Positions 53,945-62,611 of a DNA stretch of 64,000 nt are shown here, piece after piece; the first letter of the stretch is position 1; every line of letters begins with the position of its first letter. A model generated the notes under the pieces. The model worked only from the letters and a program-made list of their open reading frames with translations. It ran no database searches and was not told where the DNA came from. A program made the position numbers and the translations under genes. This DNA comes from Weissella confusa (GTDB lineage: Bacteria; Bacillota; Bacilli; Lactobacillales; Lactobacillaceae), in the NCBI GenBank assembly GCA_016466735.1, contig JAAOED010000001.1, positions 62,001 to 126,000 on the forward strand. The letters run 5' to 3'.

Positions 53945-55006
53945 TTACTTTGCTTCGATTGCGACAGCATCTTCAGCCTTCTTGGCTTCCCATTGCTTGT
54001 CGAACTCGTCCAAAAGGGCACGAACTTCGTCAGTTGTGTTTGTGTCCATCAAAGCCACACGCAAATCTGAAGCGTAGGCAAAGCCACGAACATAAATCTT
54101 GAAGAAGCGCTTCAACTTTTGGAAGTGCATAGGACCGAACTCCGCCGTGAACTCATCGTAAAGGTCAAGTTGCAAACGCAACAAAGCCAACGTTTCGTCC
54201 AACGTGTGTTCAGTAGGCATGATTTCAAAGGCAAATGGGTTTTCGAAAACACCACGGCCAATCATGACACCGTCAACACCAGGGTGTTGACGAACAAGTT
54301 CCAAACCTTCTTCACGAGTCTTGATGTCACCGTTGATTTGCAACAACGTATCAGGTGCGATTTCATCACGCATCTTAACGATTTCATCAATGTACTCGTA
54401 GTGGGCTGGAACCTTTGACATTTCCTTACGCGTACGCAAGTGAACCGTCAAAACTTGAATGTCTTGTTGCAACAAGAATGGAATCCAAGTACGGAACGTT
54501 TCAATGTCGTTAAAGCCCAAACGAGTTTTAACAGACACTGGCAAACCAGCTGTCTTAGCTGCGCCAATAACTTCCTTTGCTGAATCGTAGTGACGAATCA
54601 AATCTGATCCGCCTCCATTCTTGATAACCGTTGAATCCGGACAACCCATGTTCAAATCGATGGCGTTGTAGCCGCGGTCGCGCAATTCTAGTGATGACTT
54701 TTCGAAGTCTTCACCACGGTTTCCCCAAATTTGTACGACGGGCATCTTTTCGCTCTTATCAACGTGTAGACGACCTTGGACCGTAAACTTTGCCTTGGGG
54801 TGTGAAATACTGCGGGCGTTCGTAAACTCTGTGTAGTAAACGTCAGGCGCAGCTGCCTTCTCGACAACGCGACGGAAAACCGTATCCGTAACGGCTTCCA
54901 TTGGTGCTAGTGAGAAGAATGGGGTCTTCTCAACACCAGGAACCTTGGGGTGATTTTGTGCTTCATCGACAACGCCTTGCCAGTAAGCTGACTTTGCTTT
55001 AACCAT
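53945..55006 (-). CDS. dus: tRNA-dihydrouridine synthase
   Basis: 353 residues, FMN-dependent reduction of uridine to dihydrouridine in tRNA. FSLAPMEAVTDTVFRRVV is the FMN-binding start, DLNMGCPDSTVIKNGGGSDL carries the catalytic Cys, SVKTRLGF and VHLRTRKEMSKVPAHYEYI follow, and QINGDIKTREEGLEL and VDGVMIGRGVFENPF complete the TIM barrel. The helical tRNA-binding domain is at the C-terminus. The paralogue class is not decided here. Confidence 0.92.
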   Translation of the reverse strand: MVKAKSAYWQGVVDEAQNHPKVPGVEKTPFFSLAPMEAVTDTVFRRVVEKAAAPDVYYTEFTNARSISHPKAKFTVQGRLHVDKSEKMPVVQIWGNRGEDFEKSSLELRDRGYNAIDLNMGCPDSTVIKNGGGSDLIRHYDSAKEVIGAAKTAGLPVSVKTRLGFNDIETFRTWIPFLLQQDIQVLTVHLRTRKEMSKVPAHYEYIDEIVKMRDEIAPDTLLQINGDIKTREEGLELVRQHPGVDGVMIGRGVFENPFAFEIMPTEHTLDETLALLRLQLDLYDEFTAEFGPMHFQKLKRFFKIYVRGFAYASDLRVALMDTNTTDEVRALLDEFDKQWEAKKAEDAVAIEAK

Positions 55007-55205
55007 GTCTAAATCCTTTCTCTAAACATTTTTATTTTCATTTATGCGGCTCGATCTTCCGCAATCCAAACTGGGACATTTACAATATTAAAGGGTTTTA
55101 CGGGTCCTTTCAAGGCGTTTACATATCCAAAGTAGATAATTCCGAAAAAATTAGTAGGCAGACCTGAATAAAGTCGGTAGACTAGAGTGATGGGGGAAAG
55201 ATATT

Positions 55206-55778
55206 ATGATTAAAATTCGACCAGCTACAATTGCTGATACAGGAGCAATTGTCCATTTAGAAATGACAATTATTGACCAGATGCAAATTCCGATGGTGGA
55301 AAAGCTTGGTCGTGACAATATTGAACAATTACTGCATGATAGTGCACTAGCTGATGACACGGCGCGTTATTCACACACGCATGCCACGGTTGCGGAAATG
55401 GGCGGCGCTATCGTTGGGGTGGCTTTTGGTTATCCAGCTAAGCAAGAACCTTATTTGGATGTATCTTTACAACGCCTTTTGGCTGACCGCTTTGGTGAGT
55501 TAGCGGAACTATTCCCCGATAAGGAAACGGTGGGACAAGAGTGGTATCTTGACTCAATTTCAGTGTCAGAGACGGCCCGCGGTAAGGGTGTGGGGACACA
55601 GTTATTGGCTGCTTTACCAGCTGTTGCGCAAGCGCAAGGTGAACAAGTCATCGGACTTAATGTGGATGATGGAAATCCAAAGGCACGTGCGTTGTATGAA
55701 CGTGAAGGATTTCAACCGGTTAGCGAGCTCATGATTGGTGAGCATCATTACACACATATGCAACGTTCAGTGGAATAA
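55206..55778 (+). CDS. GNAT family N-acetyltransferase
   Basis: 190 residues. The acetyl-CoA binding motif A is SVSETARGKGVGTQLLAAL and motif B NPKARALYEREGFQ. The first 90 residues have the usual acceptor-side fold. The substrate is unknown. GGGGGAAAG lies before the start; the next gene, a YeiH-like exporter, is 64 bp downstream and may be co-transcribed. Confidence 0.88.
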   Translation: MIKIRPATIADTGAIVHLEMTIIDQMQIPMVEKLGRDNIEQLLHDSALADDTARYSHTHATVAEMGGAIVGVAFGYPAKQEPYLDVSLQRLLADRFGELAELFPDKETVGQEWYLDSISVSETARGKGVGTQLLAALPAVAQAQGEQVIGLNVDDGNPKARALYEREGFQPVSELMIGEHHYTHMQRSVE

Positions 55779-55842
55779 ACTGTTATCTTCTGTCGAATAG
55801 TAGTACACTAGGAAAAGTAGTTTATTCGAGGAGAGACGTATT

Positions 55843-56838
55843 ATGGCAATTAAACGTAATATGGTGGCGGGAATTTTGCTGACTTTGGCAGTGTCTATTG
55901 TGGCAAAATTGCTATCACCATATTTGCCTTCGCTGGGTGGCGAAGCATTGGCGATGTTGATGGGAATCGTTTTGGGAAATACATTATTTGTACATGAACG
56001 CTGGAATGCTGGTGTGAAGTGGGCGGAGAAGTACCCAATCGAGATTGGAATTGCGGTGCTTGGACTAAACGTGACACTTAATAATATGGCAACATTGGGG
56101 TGGTCAGGTGTAATCTTCATCTTGCTCCAAATGACGGCCACGATTTTATTTGTCATGTGGATTGGTGGACGCGTCTTCAAGGTTGCGCCACAATCAGCGA
56201 TGTTGATGGGGGCTGGAAACGCGGTCTGCGGATCAAGTGCCATCGCGTCAGTTGCGCCAGCGATTGGCGCAACTGATGATCAACGTCGTACGACAGTAGC
56301 AACTGTTTCGCTAGCCGGAGTTGTGTTGTTGTTTGTTTTGCCAGTTATCGGGCCAGAGTTATTGCACCATAACGATATGTTGGTTAGTGCATTGATTGGT
56401 GGAACGGTGCAATCAGTTGGACAAGTATCAGGTACGGCTTCTTTGGTCGGTGGCGATGTAGTGACGTATGCGCCAATCTTCAAGATGCTGCGTGTGGTCT
56501 TGTTGTCAGCGGTTGTTATCTTGATGTCGCGCTATGCCACGAAAGCAACGCCAGTTGAAGGCGTTGCACCGACTTCAAAAGTTAAGGTGCCTTGGTTTGT
56601 TTTGACATTTATTGTCCTAGTGGTTATCAACTCATTTGTGAGTTTGCCACACGTACTAACTGGCACGGCACATGAAGTTACAAGCTTCTTTGGTATTGTA
56701 AACTTGGCCGGAATTGGTCTTAATTTGAAATGGGCCACAATCAAGTCTTCAGGAGCAACGTTCCTAGGATATGGCCTGGTGACAATCATCTTCCAAGTTG
56801 TCCTAGCGCTTGGTTTGATTATGTTATTAATGCACTAA
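55843..56838 (+). CDS. YeiH/UPF0324 family membrane protein (putative sulfate exporter)
   Basis: 331 residues with 10-11 transmembrane helices. LGGEALAMLMGIVLGNTLFV, GAGNAVCGSSAIASVAPAI and the segment GTVQSVGQVSGTASLVG are characteristic. The annotated sulfate/sulfonate role is by family name and not well proven. AGGAGAGA precedes the start. Confidence 0.85.
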   Translation: MAIKRNMVAGILLTLAVSIVAKLLSPYLPSLGGEALAMLMGIVLGNTLFVHERWNAGVKWAEKYPIEIGIAVLGLNVTLNNMATLGWSGVIFILLQMTATILFVMWIGGRVFKVAPQSAMLMGAGNAVCGSSAIASVAPAIGATDDQRRTTVATVSLAGVVLLFVLPVIGPELLHHNDMLVSALIGGTVQSVGQVSGTASLVGGDVVTYAPIFKMLRVVLLSAVVILMSRYATKATPVEGVAPTSKVKVPWFVLTFIVLVVINSFVSLPHVLTGTAHEVTSFFGIVNLAGIGLNLKWATIKSSGATFLGYGLVTIIFQVVLALGLIMLLMH

Positions 56839-56842
56839 AAAT

Positions 56843-56872
56843 AAGCGTCAACCCGCGTGGTTGGCGCTTTTT
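56843..56872 (+). terminator. Terminator after the YeiH-like gene
   Basis: AAGCGTCAACC/GGTTGGCGCTT (one G-T pair), 5-nt loop, T run. Confidence 0.85.
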
Positions 56873-56989
56873 GCGTAAAAACGACTCTAATTTGTTCCAT
56901 TCTGTGAACTTTTTGAATTTTCTATGTCTTGCGTCATAAACTTAGACTTGTAATAACAGAGAACACGTTAACAAGGGGGCAAGTTGATT

Positions 56990-57484
56990 ATGGCAGGGAC
57001 AGTTCACACGCAAGCATTTATGATGTCATTCGGAAACATTTTGGTGAAGACAGGCGTTCGACCTGAAGTCGCCGGACAAGTTATCGCGAAGTTGCATGCA
57101 TTGGAAGCACAAGCTGTGGCTTACCCCAGCAATCGTGCTTATCCAACGCCAACAATGTACAAGGTGAATGGCCAAACGCGTGGGACGGCTGCTCAAGGTT
57201 TGGTAATGTTGGCCAACATCGAAAACCGTTCATTTAACTTGTACAACATTTACGATGCAAACGCACATGAATTGCGTCAATTCGAGGCGATTGTTGGTTT
57301 GCTACACAACCACTTGCTTGAAGTTGGTGTAAAGCAAGTTTGGCACATGAACTCACCTGAATTCACGAAGCTAACAGCATTCGCCTATGAAAACGAAGTG
57401 CCCTATAAGGTGGCGGTTGAACACTATCTAATGGATAATGTGGCTGCGGTTGATACACAATATAACGGCGTGCCACTGTCATAA
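56990..57484 (+). CDS. Uncharacterised 164-residue protein
   Basis: No family recognised. Soluble, without signal peptide or membrane segment. The sequence is rich in His, Asn and Tyr in the second half (LLHNHLLEVGVKQVWHMNSP). AAGGGGGC precedes the ATG at 56990, and the frame is optimised. A bidirectional terminator separates it from the next gene. Confidence 0.65.
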   Translation: MAGTVHTQAFMMSFGNILVKTGVRPEVAGQVIAKLHALEAQAVAYPSNRAYPTPTMYKVNGQTRGTAAQGLVMLANIENRSFNLYNIYDANAHELRQFEAIVGLLHNHLLEVGVKQVWHMNSPEFTKLTAFAYENEVPYKVAVEHYLMDNVAAVDTQYNGVPLS

Positions 57485-57489
57485 TGAAA

Positions 57490-57526
57490 CAAAAAATTCC
57501 GTCTCAACGTGAGACGGAATTTTTTC
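57490..57526. terminator. Bidirectional terminator
   Basis: AAAAAATTCCGTCTCA with its complement, loop ACG, between two convergent genes. Confidence 0.92.
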
Positions 57527-57527
57527 T

Positions 57528-57893
57528 TTATGGGGCTGGCACAATCTTGATGTGCAAGCCGTTAGCGTCGATTTTGTGGGTCACTTGAATGCCGTTGGCC
57601 GTGGCGACGGCTGGCTCATCTGGATTCTCGTGAACGGCCATGTAGGCGTTGTAGAATTCTTGTGAAGACCAGCTCATACCGTGTTCGAAGGCAACAAAGG
57701 CGCGACCTGCCTCGTCGTTATCAGCATCTTCAGAGTCGATAAAAATCATTGTTGCTTGATCGTCCTTAACGAGAACGGTCACTTGAACACCATCATAAAC
57801 GTCAGTGACGCCGTGCTCGTCAAGTTGCAACTTGCGGTGGCTTTCCATGTTGAAATTGCGGCGTAGCTTATTGAATTTTGCTAAAGAGCGCAT
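57528..57893 (-). CDS. Uncharacterised 121-residue protein
   Basis: No family recognised. A basic N-terminus (MRSLAKFNKLRRNFNMESHRK) precedes an acidic body (DSEDADNDEAGRAF). AAGGAA lies before the start. Predicted soluble. Confidence 0.65.
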   Translation of the reverse strand: MRSLAKFNKLRRNFNMESHRKLQLDEHGVTDVYDGVQVTVLVKDDQATMIFIDSEDADNDEAGRAFVAFEHGMSWSSQEFYNAYMAVHENPDEPAVATANGIQVTHKIDANGLHIKIVPAP

Positions 57894-58015
57894 GAAAATA
57901 GTTCCTTTTCTTTACGTATTGTTAGTGATAACTTTACGCCTCCCCCTAATAAATGCAAGCATTCGGTTTCTTGACGGGGTATACTGTTAACATAGTGAAC
58001 GATTGGGAGTGGGTT

Positions 58016-58570
58016 ATGCTTTTTACAGAATTAAAAAATTACGTCGTTTTTGACTTGGAAATGAACGGCAGTAATCAGATTATCGAGATTGGTGCGTTGA
58101 AGGTAACAACTGGTCAAGATATCGAAAAATTTTCCGTGATTGTCAACAATCCGCCAATGGGGAGCGGGATGGCATCATTTAAGTTCATCTCACAATCAAT
58201 GGGTGGTGATGATGGCTGGATTACATTGGAAATGATTCAAAACGGTTTGGCCGAAGAGCGCGCATTAACGCGCTTTATGAAGTTCGTTGGTGATTATCCA
58301 GTAGTTGGCCACGCGATTGTTGATGGGGATGTCCAATTAATCAAAGAAGGTCTTCGCTATAACGATTTGGGCAAGTGGAAGACGAACGGTAAGGTGTTTG
58401 ACACGCAACAAATCCACCGTGCTTTGAATGGTAATCCAAATGATATTTCATTAGCTGGCTTGGCTGACGAATATGAAGTTGAAATTGGCACACAAAAGCA
58501 CCGTGCGCTGGCGGATTCACGCGCAACACTAGCGGTCTTTGCAGCCATGCAAAAAGTCTGGGCAAAGTAA
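58016..58570 (+). CDS. DEDDh 3'-5' exonuclease domain protein
   Basis: 184 residues of the DnaQ-like exonuclease fold: Exo I FDLEMNGSNQIIEIGAL, Exo II VVGHAIVDGDVQLI and Exo III HRALADSRATLAVFA, giving the acidic residues and the histidine of the DEDDh class. Such small enzymes trim nucleic acid or act in proofreading and repair. The start at 58016 has GGGAG upstream; an earlier in-frame ATG has none. Confidence 0.88.
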   Translation: MLFTELKNYVVFDLEMNGSNQIIEIGALKVTTGQDIEKFSVIVNNPPMGSGMASFKFISQSMGGDDGWITLEMIQNGLAEERALTRFMKFVGDYPVVGHAIVDGDVQLIKEGLRYNDLGKWKTNGKVFDTQQIHRALNGNPNDISLAGLADEYEVEIGTQKHRALADSRATLAVFAAMQKVWAK

Positions 58571-58608
58571 AAAGACGAGATGAACATTGATGTGTTCATC
58601 TCGTCTTT
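58571..58608. terminator. Bidirectional terminator
   Basis: AAAGACGAGATGAACA with its complement, 6-nt loop, between convergent exonuclease and amidohydrolase genes. Confidence 0.93.
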
Positions 58609-58613
58609 ATTTT

Positions 58614-59852
58614 TTAGTAGGCTAGGTGACCCTTATCAAGTGGCAAGATAAATGGGTTTTGGAATCCAGTTGTATCAACGAATTCGCCAAACTTAGCAAC
58701 GCGCTTTGGCTCTTGCAAAACCTTAATATCAGCAAGTGGGCTGGCATCGAACATAACGAAGTCGGCCATCTTACCAGGTACTAACTCGCCGTAATCGTCG
58801 CTGATTTGTAGCAAGTCGGCGGCATTAGTGAACAGGGCACGCAAAATTTGTTGGTTAGTTGCACCGGCAATTGACCACAGTTCAGCTTCCAAAGCCGTAT
58901 CGGCATAACCGTTCAATGGTGAACCGGCATCCGTTCCAAGCGCCAAATTAACGCCGTTTTTAGCTGCCTTACCGAAAGCTTCGAAGTGAGAATCAACCCA
59001 CTTGTAGGCCTTATCGACCATCCATTGTGGTAACAATCCATCACCACGCTTGATGATAACGTATGGTGCAACCAATGTTGGTGTCAAATAAGTGCCGGTT
59101 GAAAGGAACAAGTCCAACGCTTCATCATCAATAACGAAGGCGTGCTCAACAGAATCAACACCGGCGCGCAAAGCTTCCTTAACGGTTTGCAACGCTTCGG
59201 CGTGAGCGGCGACCTTGATGCCACGACGGTGGGCAACATCGACACCAGCCGCCATTTCGGCTTCGGTCATTTGTGGCATATCAGGTTGTTCAAATTGATC
59301 AAAGGCGATACCACCAGAAGCCATGTACTTAATCGCATGGGCACCTTGTTCGATACGGCGTCGCACACCGGCGCGGAATTCTTCCGGACCGGTCAACGCT
59401 TCACCAATCTTTGAAGCGTGACCACCAATGGTTGAAAAGGCACGACCAGAAGCAACCACTCCGGTACCACGCCATTGACCGTTCAACGTCATCTTTTGGA
59501 TACCAATATCAAAACTATTTGCTGTCGCAAGGACACGCGTGTAAGTGACGCCAGAAGCCAACATTTCGTTCAAGTTAGCTTGGGCTTGCATAGCGATCTC
59601 AAATGGCTCACGAGATGTCTTAGGACCGTATGGGAACACCTTGTTGATGATATGAACGTGGGTATTGATCATACCGGGTGTCACGAACTTGTTTTCAAGA
59701 TCGACAAGTTCTTGGCCTTCTGCAGGCGCAGTGCCAACTCCGGTAGATGTGATACGACCACTGGTCAAATCAACAGTGAACCATGAATTAGGAATAAATT
59801 TTTCTTGCGCAACATCATAGACTTGCGCATTATGATACGTGCGAATCGACAT
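58614..59852 (-). CDS. Amidohydrolase, imidazolonepropionase/prolidase-like
   Basis: 412 residues. TPGMINTHVHIINKVFPYG has the metal-binding HxH, KYMASGGIAFDQ the bridging Lys region, KVAAHAEALQTVKEALRAGVD and SVEHAF further metal His residues, and LALGTDAGSPLNG the catalytic Asp. The C-terminus ends GELVPGKMADFVMFDASPLAD. Relatives hydrolyse cyclic amides or dipeptides. Monocistronic. Confidence 0.85.
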   Translation of the reverse strand: MSIRTYHNAQVYDVAQEKFIPNSWFTVDLTSGRITSTGVGTAPAEGQELVDLENKFVTPGMINTHVHIINKVFPYGPKTSREPFEIAMQAQANLNEMLASGVTYTRVLATANSFDIGIQKMTLNGQWRGTGVVASGRAFSTIGGHASKIGEALTGPEEFRAGVRRRIEQGAHAIKYMASGGIAFDQFEQPDMPQMTEAEMAAGVDVAHRRGIKVAAHAEALQTVKEALRAGVDSVEHAFVIDDEALDLFLSTGTYLTPTLVAPYVIIKRGDGLLPQWMVDKAYKWVDSHFEAFGKAAKNGVNLALGTDAGSPLNGYADTALEAELWSIAGATNQQILRALFTNAADLLQISDDYGELVPGKMADFVMFDASPLADIKVLQEPKRVAKFGEFVDTTGFQNPFILPLDKGHLAY

Positions 59853-59994
59853 GAAACCACCTCATTTTTAGACTCAGTTTGGTTTAGTGCCAAACTACTT
59901 GATTTCTATTATAAACTTATTTTTTGTCGAAAAACGAGTATCCGGCTTGCAAAGTGTTTCGTTATAGTTACAAAAAGTCAGTGTGAATAAGTTG

Positions 59995-60023
59995 TTGACG
60001 AAATGTCAGGGATATCATATGCT
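59995..60023 (+). promoter_or_regulatory. Promoter of the Phe/Tyr leader and permease
   Basis: TTGACG (59995-60000), 17 nt, TATGCT (60018-60023). Transcription would start near 60030, 66 nt before the leader peptide. Confidence 0.75.
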
Positions 60024-60095
60024 TAGGGGGTCATTTAAAGGGGCCGTTGATTCAAATTGAATCGGCGTTAATCAAAGTCAAAGGAAATGAAATTC

Positions 60096-60152
60096 ATGCA
60101 ATTACTTATGTCATCAACGCAAGCGTTTTTCTACTTTACGTTTTTCGGTTAG
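60096..60152 (+). CDS. Phe/Tyr-rich 18-residue leader peptide
   Basis: MQLLMSSTQAFFYFTFFG, stop TAG at 60150-60152. AAGGA at 60081-60085 is a good ribosome site. Codons 11-17 are Phe Phe Tyr Phe Thr Phe Phe, five Phe and one Tyr out of seven, recalling the PheL leader of enteric bacteria. It lies on the transcript of the downstream APC permease and immediately before the first segment of a nested set of RNA hairpins. Not a gene product in the usual sense but a sensor of charged tRNA-Phe and tRNA-Tyr. Confidence 0.85.
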   Translation: MQLLMSSTQAFFYFTFFG

Positions 60153-60308
60153 TCATCCGAATCAATCGTAAAGTTATTTTGCGTTGAACACTCGGATGAC
60201 GGTAAAGTATCCGAGTGTGTGAGACATCAGGCAACGAAACAGTTGATTTGTATGAAACTCATTTAGCACGCATCGGATACTGGAGTGGTATCCGATGCGT
60301 GCTTTTTT
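60152..60308 (+). promoter_or_regulatory. Five-segment transcription attenuator
   Basis: Segments: A 60152-60160 (GTCATCCGA), B 60188-60200 (ACACTCGGATGAC), C 60207-60218 (GTATCCGAGTGT), D 60266-60280 and E 60288-60302. A pairs with B (9 bp), B with C (10 bp), C with D (GTATCCGA/TCGGATAC, 8 bp) and D with E (15 bp, then T6, a terminator). A starts inside the leader stop codon. Ribosome on the stop: A covered, B-C and D-E form, transcription stops. Ribosome stalled at Phe/Tyr codons: A-B and C-D form, no terminator, permease expressed. Confidence 0.8.
60266..60308 (+). terminator. Attenuator terminator (D-E) before the permease
   Basis: Perfect 15-bp stem GCACGCATCGGATAC with complement, 7-nt loop, T6, located 42 bp before the permease start, so it must be overridden for expression. 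Confidence 0.93.
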
Positions 60309-60349
60309 AATTTACTGGGGCTTTTTGTCATTTGGGAAGAGGTGTTTAT

Positions 60350-61747
60350 ATGTCGTTATTAAAGCGGATGTTCCGCAAAGAATCATTGGAAACATATTTG
60401 AAGAGTGATGCGCACTTTTCAAAGTCACTGACCGCTAAAGATTTAATTGGGTTAGGGATTGGGGCAGTTATTGGAACTGGTATTTTTATTTTGCCGGGTA
60501 CGGTTGCTGCAACGACTGCTGGCCCAGGCGTGATTTTTAGTTTCATTATCGCGGCTGTTGTCTCTGGTTTGGTTGCGATGGCGTATTCTGAAACCGCATC
60601 AGCAATGCCGGTAGCTGGATCAGCGTATTCATATGGAAATGTCATTTTTGGTGAAGTGATTGGTTGGATTCTTGGCTGGGCATTGATTTTGGAATATGCA
60701 CTTGGTGTGGCTGCTGTTTCTACTGGCTGGTCAGCCTACTTTGCGAATTTGATGTCGCCATTCTTCAAGCTCCCAACCGCATTATCAGGATCTTACAATC
60801 CGGCTGAAGGTACGGTCGTGAATATTGTGGCAGTGGTCATTGTATTGTTAATCGGGCTGCTTTTGCGTGGGGGAATGACTGAATCTAAGCGCGTTCAAAA
60901 TGCGATGGTACTCCTTAAGATTGGTATTATTGTGCTGTTCATTGTCGTTGGATTTTTCTTTATTAAAGCTGACAATTTGACGCCGCTGATTCCAAAGCGC
61001 ATGGATGGGGCGTTTGGTATTCAAGGGGTCTTCGCAGGAACATCAATGGTGTTCTTCGCCTTTCTGGGGTTTGATGCTTTGTCAGCGACGGCAGCTGAGG
61101 TAAAAAATCCAAAGCGTGATATGCCGATTGGTATTATTGGGACGTTGATTGTTGCAGCGGTTTTGTATGGCTTGGTTGCGTTGGTTTTGACGGGAATGGT
61201 GCACTATTCAAAGTTGAACGTTGCTGATCCAGCTGCTTTTGCAATGCAACAAGTCGGCCAACATTGGGCAGCCCTTATCATCACAATCGGGGCATTGATT
61301 GGGATGTTTACGATGATGGTGACGATGCTCTATGCTTCTTCACGTTTGATTTATGCCGTTGGTCGTGACGGATTGCTACCGGGTGGGCTAGGTAAGTTGA
61401 GTAAGCAGGGTGAACCAGAAAGGGCGCTTGGTATCGCAACGATTGTTGTAGCGTTCTTTGGTGGATTCGTGCCGCTAGAAAAGCTCGTTGATTTGGTGAA
61501 TATGGGCACATTATTGGCATTTATGGTCGTGTCATTAGGAATTTTGCCATTACGTAAGCGAGCTGATGTGCGCCAAGATGGTTATAAGATGCCTGGTTAT
61601 CCGGTGCTACCAATTTTATCGGCGCTATTTACGTTCTTCTTAATCACACAGTTGCACCTTGAAACGCTGGTTGCTGCACTGGTTTGGTTTGTGTTGGGGA
61701 TTGTTTTGTATCTAACGTACGGTATGAAACATTCACGAATGAATTAA
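60350..61747 (+). CDS. APC family permease, probably aromatic amino acids
   Basis: 465 residues, 12-14 transmembrane helices, cationic-amino-acid-transporter-like APC subgroup. LTAKDLIGLGIGAVIGTGIF is the helix 1 signature; FFAFLGFDALSATAAEVKNPKRDMPIGI is helix 6 with its following loop. The family alone would allow several substrates. The upstream leader peptide rich in Phe and Tyr argues for an aromatic substrate, an inference from regulation. The start at 60350 has GAAGAGGTG upstream; the frame begins earlier with TTG at 60332. Confidence 0.88.
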   Translation: MSLLKRMFRKESLETYLKSDAHFSKSLTAKDLIGLGIGAVIGTGIFILPGTVAATTAGPGVIFSFIIAAVVSGLVAMAYSETASAMPVAGSAYSYGNVIFGEVIGWILGWALILEYALGVAAVSTGWSAYFANLMSPFFKLPTALSGSYNPAEGTVVNIVAVVIVLLIGLLLRGGMTESKRVQNAMVLLKIGIIVLFIVVGFFFIKADNLTPLIPKRMDGAFGIQGVFAGTSMVFFAFLGFDALSATAAEVKNPKRDMPIGIIGTLIVAAVLYGLVALVLTGMVHYSKLNVADPAAFAMQQVGQHWAALIITIGALIGMFTMMVTMLYASSRLIYAVGRDGLLPGGLGKLSKQGEPERALGIATIVVAFFGGFVPLEKLVDLVNMGTLLAFMVVSLGILPLRKRADVRQDGYKMPGYPVLPILSALFTFFLITQLHLETLVAALVWFVLGIVLYLTYGMKHSRMN

Positions 61748-61753
61748 ATAATT

Positions 61754-61769
61754 TGTTCCACGTGGAACA
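61754..61769. other. parS site 7 (after the APC permease)
   Basis: TGTTCCACGTGGAACA, identical to site 2, intergenic, just upstream of the terminator. Confidence 0.78.
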
Positions 61770-61784
61770 CAACTATCATCATTG

Positions 61785-61820
61785 AAATGACCTCGGCCTA
61801 AAAGCCGAGGTCATTTTTTT
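61785..61820 (+). terminator. Terminator after the APC permease
   Basis: AAATGACCTCGGC/GCCGAGGTCATTT, loop of 6 nt, T run; the parS site at 61754 sits just before it. Confidence 0.92.
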
Positions 61821-61899
61821 AATTGTGCACTTTTTCTCAAACTTATGATAGAATAAACATATGAAATAAATAACATGTATTAAACGGGGAGAAAATGAA

Positions 61900-62502
61900 A
61901 TGGAAGTACGACAGAAATTATTAGCGCGCGGTATTCAATTAGAAGTGATTTCGATGGCCTGGATGGCGATTGAATTTGTACTCGGGGTGTCTGCGGGGAT
62001 TCACGCTGGGTCAATTTTACTAATTGCGTTTGGTCTCGATGCCTTTTTGGAAACAATCGCCGGTGTTATTTTAATTTGGCGTTTGCGCGCGGAATATAAC
62101 GGTGCAGATGCGAAAACGGTGGCTCGTGTTGAACGCACGGCTAGTCGCTTGGTAAAGGGCATCTTGTTGTTGCTTTCGGGATATGTGTTGATTACTTCGG
62201 TTATGAATTTGATTAACCATGAAATGCCAGCGGAAAGCGGAATTGGGTTGGTCATTGCGATTATGTCAGTTGTTTTGATGCCGATTATGACGACGATGAA
62301 GCGTCGTATCGGTGATCGTATTCAATCTGAAGCGTTGCGTGATGACGCGATGTGTAATGTCACGTGTGCTGTATTAGCTGCGCTTGTATTAGGTGGCATG
62401 GTGCTAACGGCCTTGTTTGGTCTATGGTGGGCAGATGCGGTTGAAGCAATCTTGTTTGCGATTTATGTGGGCCGTGAAGGTTTGGAATTGTTTGAAAAGT
62501 AA
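61900..62502 (+). CDS. Membrane protein resembling the CDF cation-efflux transmembrane domain
   Basis: 200 residues with six hydrophobic segments. ISMAWMAIEFVLGVSAGIHAGSILLIAFGLDAFLETIAG (here read in pieces: helix 1, then GSILLIAFGLDAF) and LRDDAMCNVTCAVLAALVL, WWADAVEAILFAIYVGREG follow the layout of cation diffusion facilitators. Acidic residues at metal positions persist partly (GLDAF, LRDDA, WADAV), but the usual His is missing and the cytoplasmic domain is absent, so metal specificity is uncertain. Confidence 0.65.
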   Translation: MEVRQKLLARGIQLEVISMAWMAIEFVLGVSAGIHAGSILLIAFGLDAFLETIAGVILIWRLRAEYNGADAKTVARVERTASRLVKGILLLLSGYVLITSVMNLINHEMPAESGIGLVIAIMSVVLMPIMTTMKRRIGDRIQSEALRDDAMCNVTCAVLAALVLGGMVLTALFGLWWADAVEAILFAIYVGREGLELFEK

Positions 62503-62522
62503 ACAGTTAATATGTAATTAAT

Positions 62523-62569
62523 AAGCTGGATGATATTGATTTGATGGTCAATGTCATCCAGTTTTTTTG
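62523..62569 (+). terminator. Terminator after the CDF-like gene
   Basis: CTGGATGA/TCATCCAG stem extended by ATTGA/TCAAT, T7. Confidence 0.85.
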
Positions 62570-62611
62570 TGCATCTATCTGAAAAATAACGACTCGTTAA
62601 AAAACGAAACT

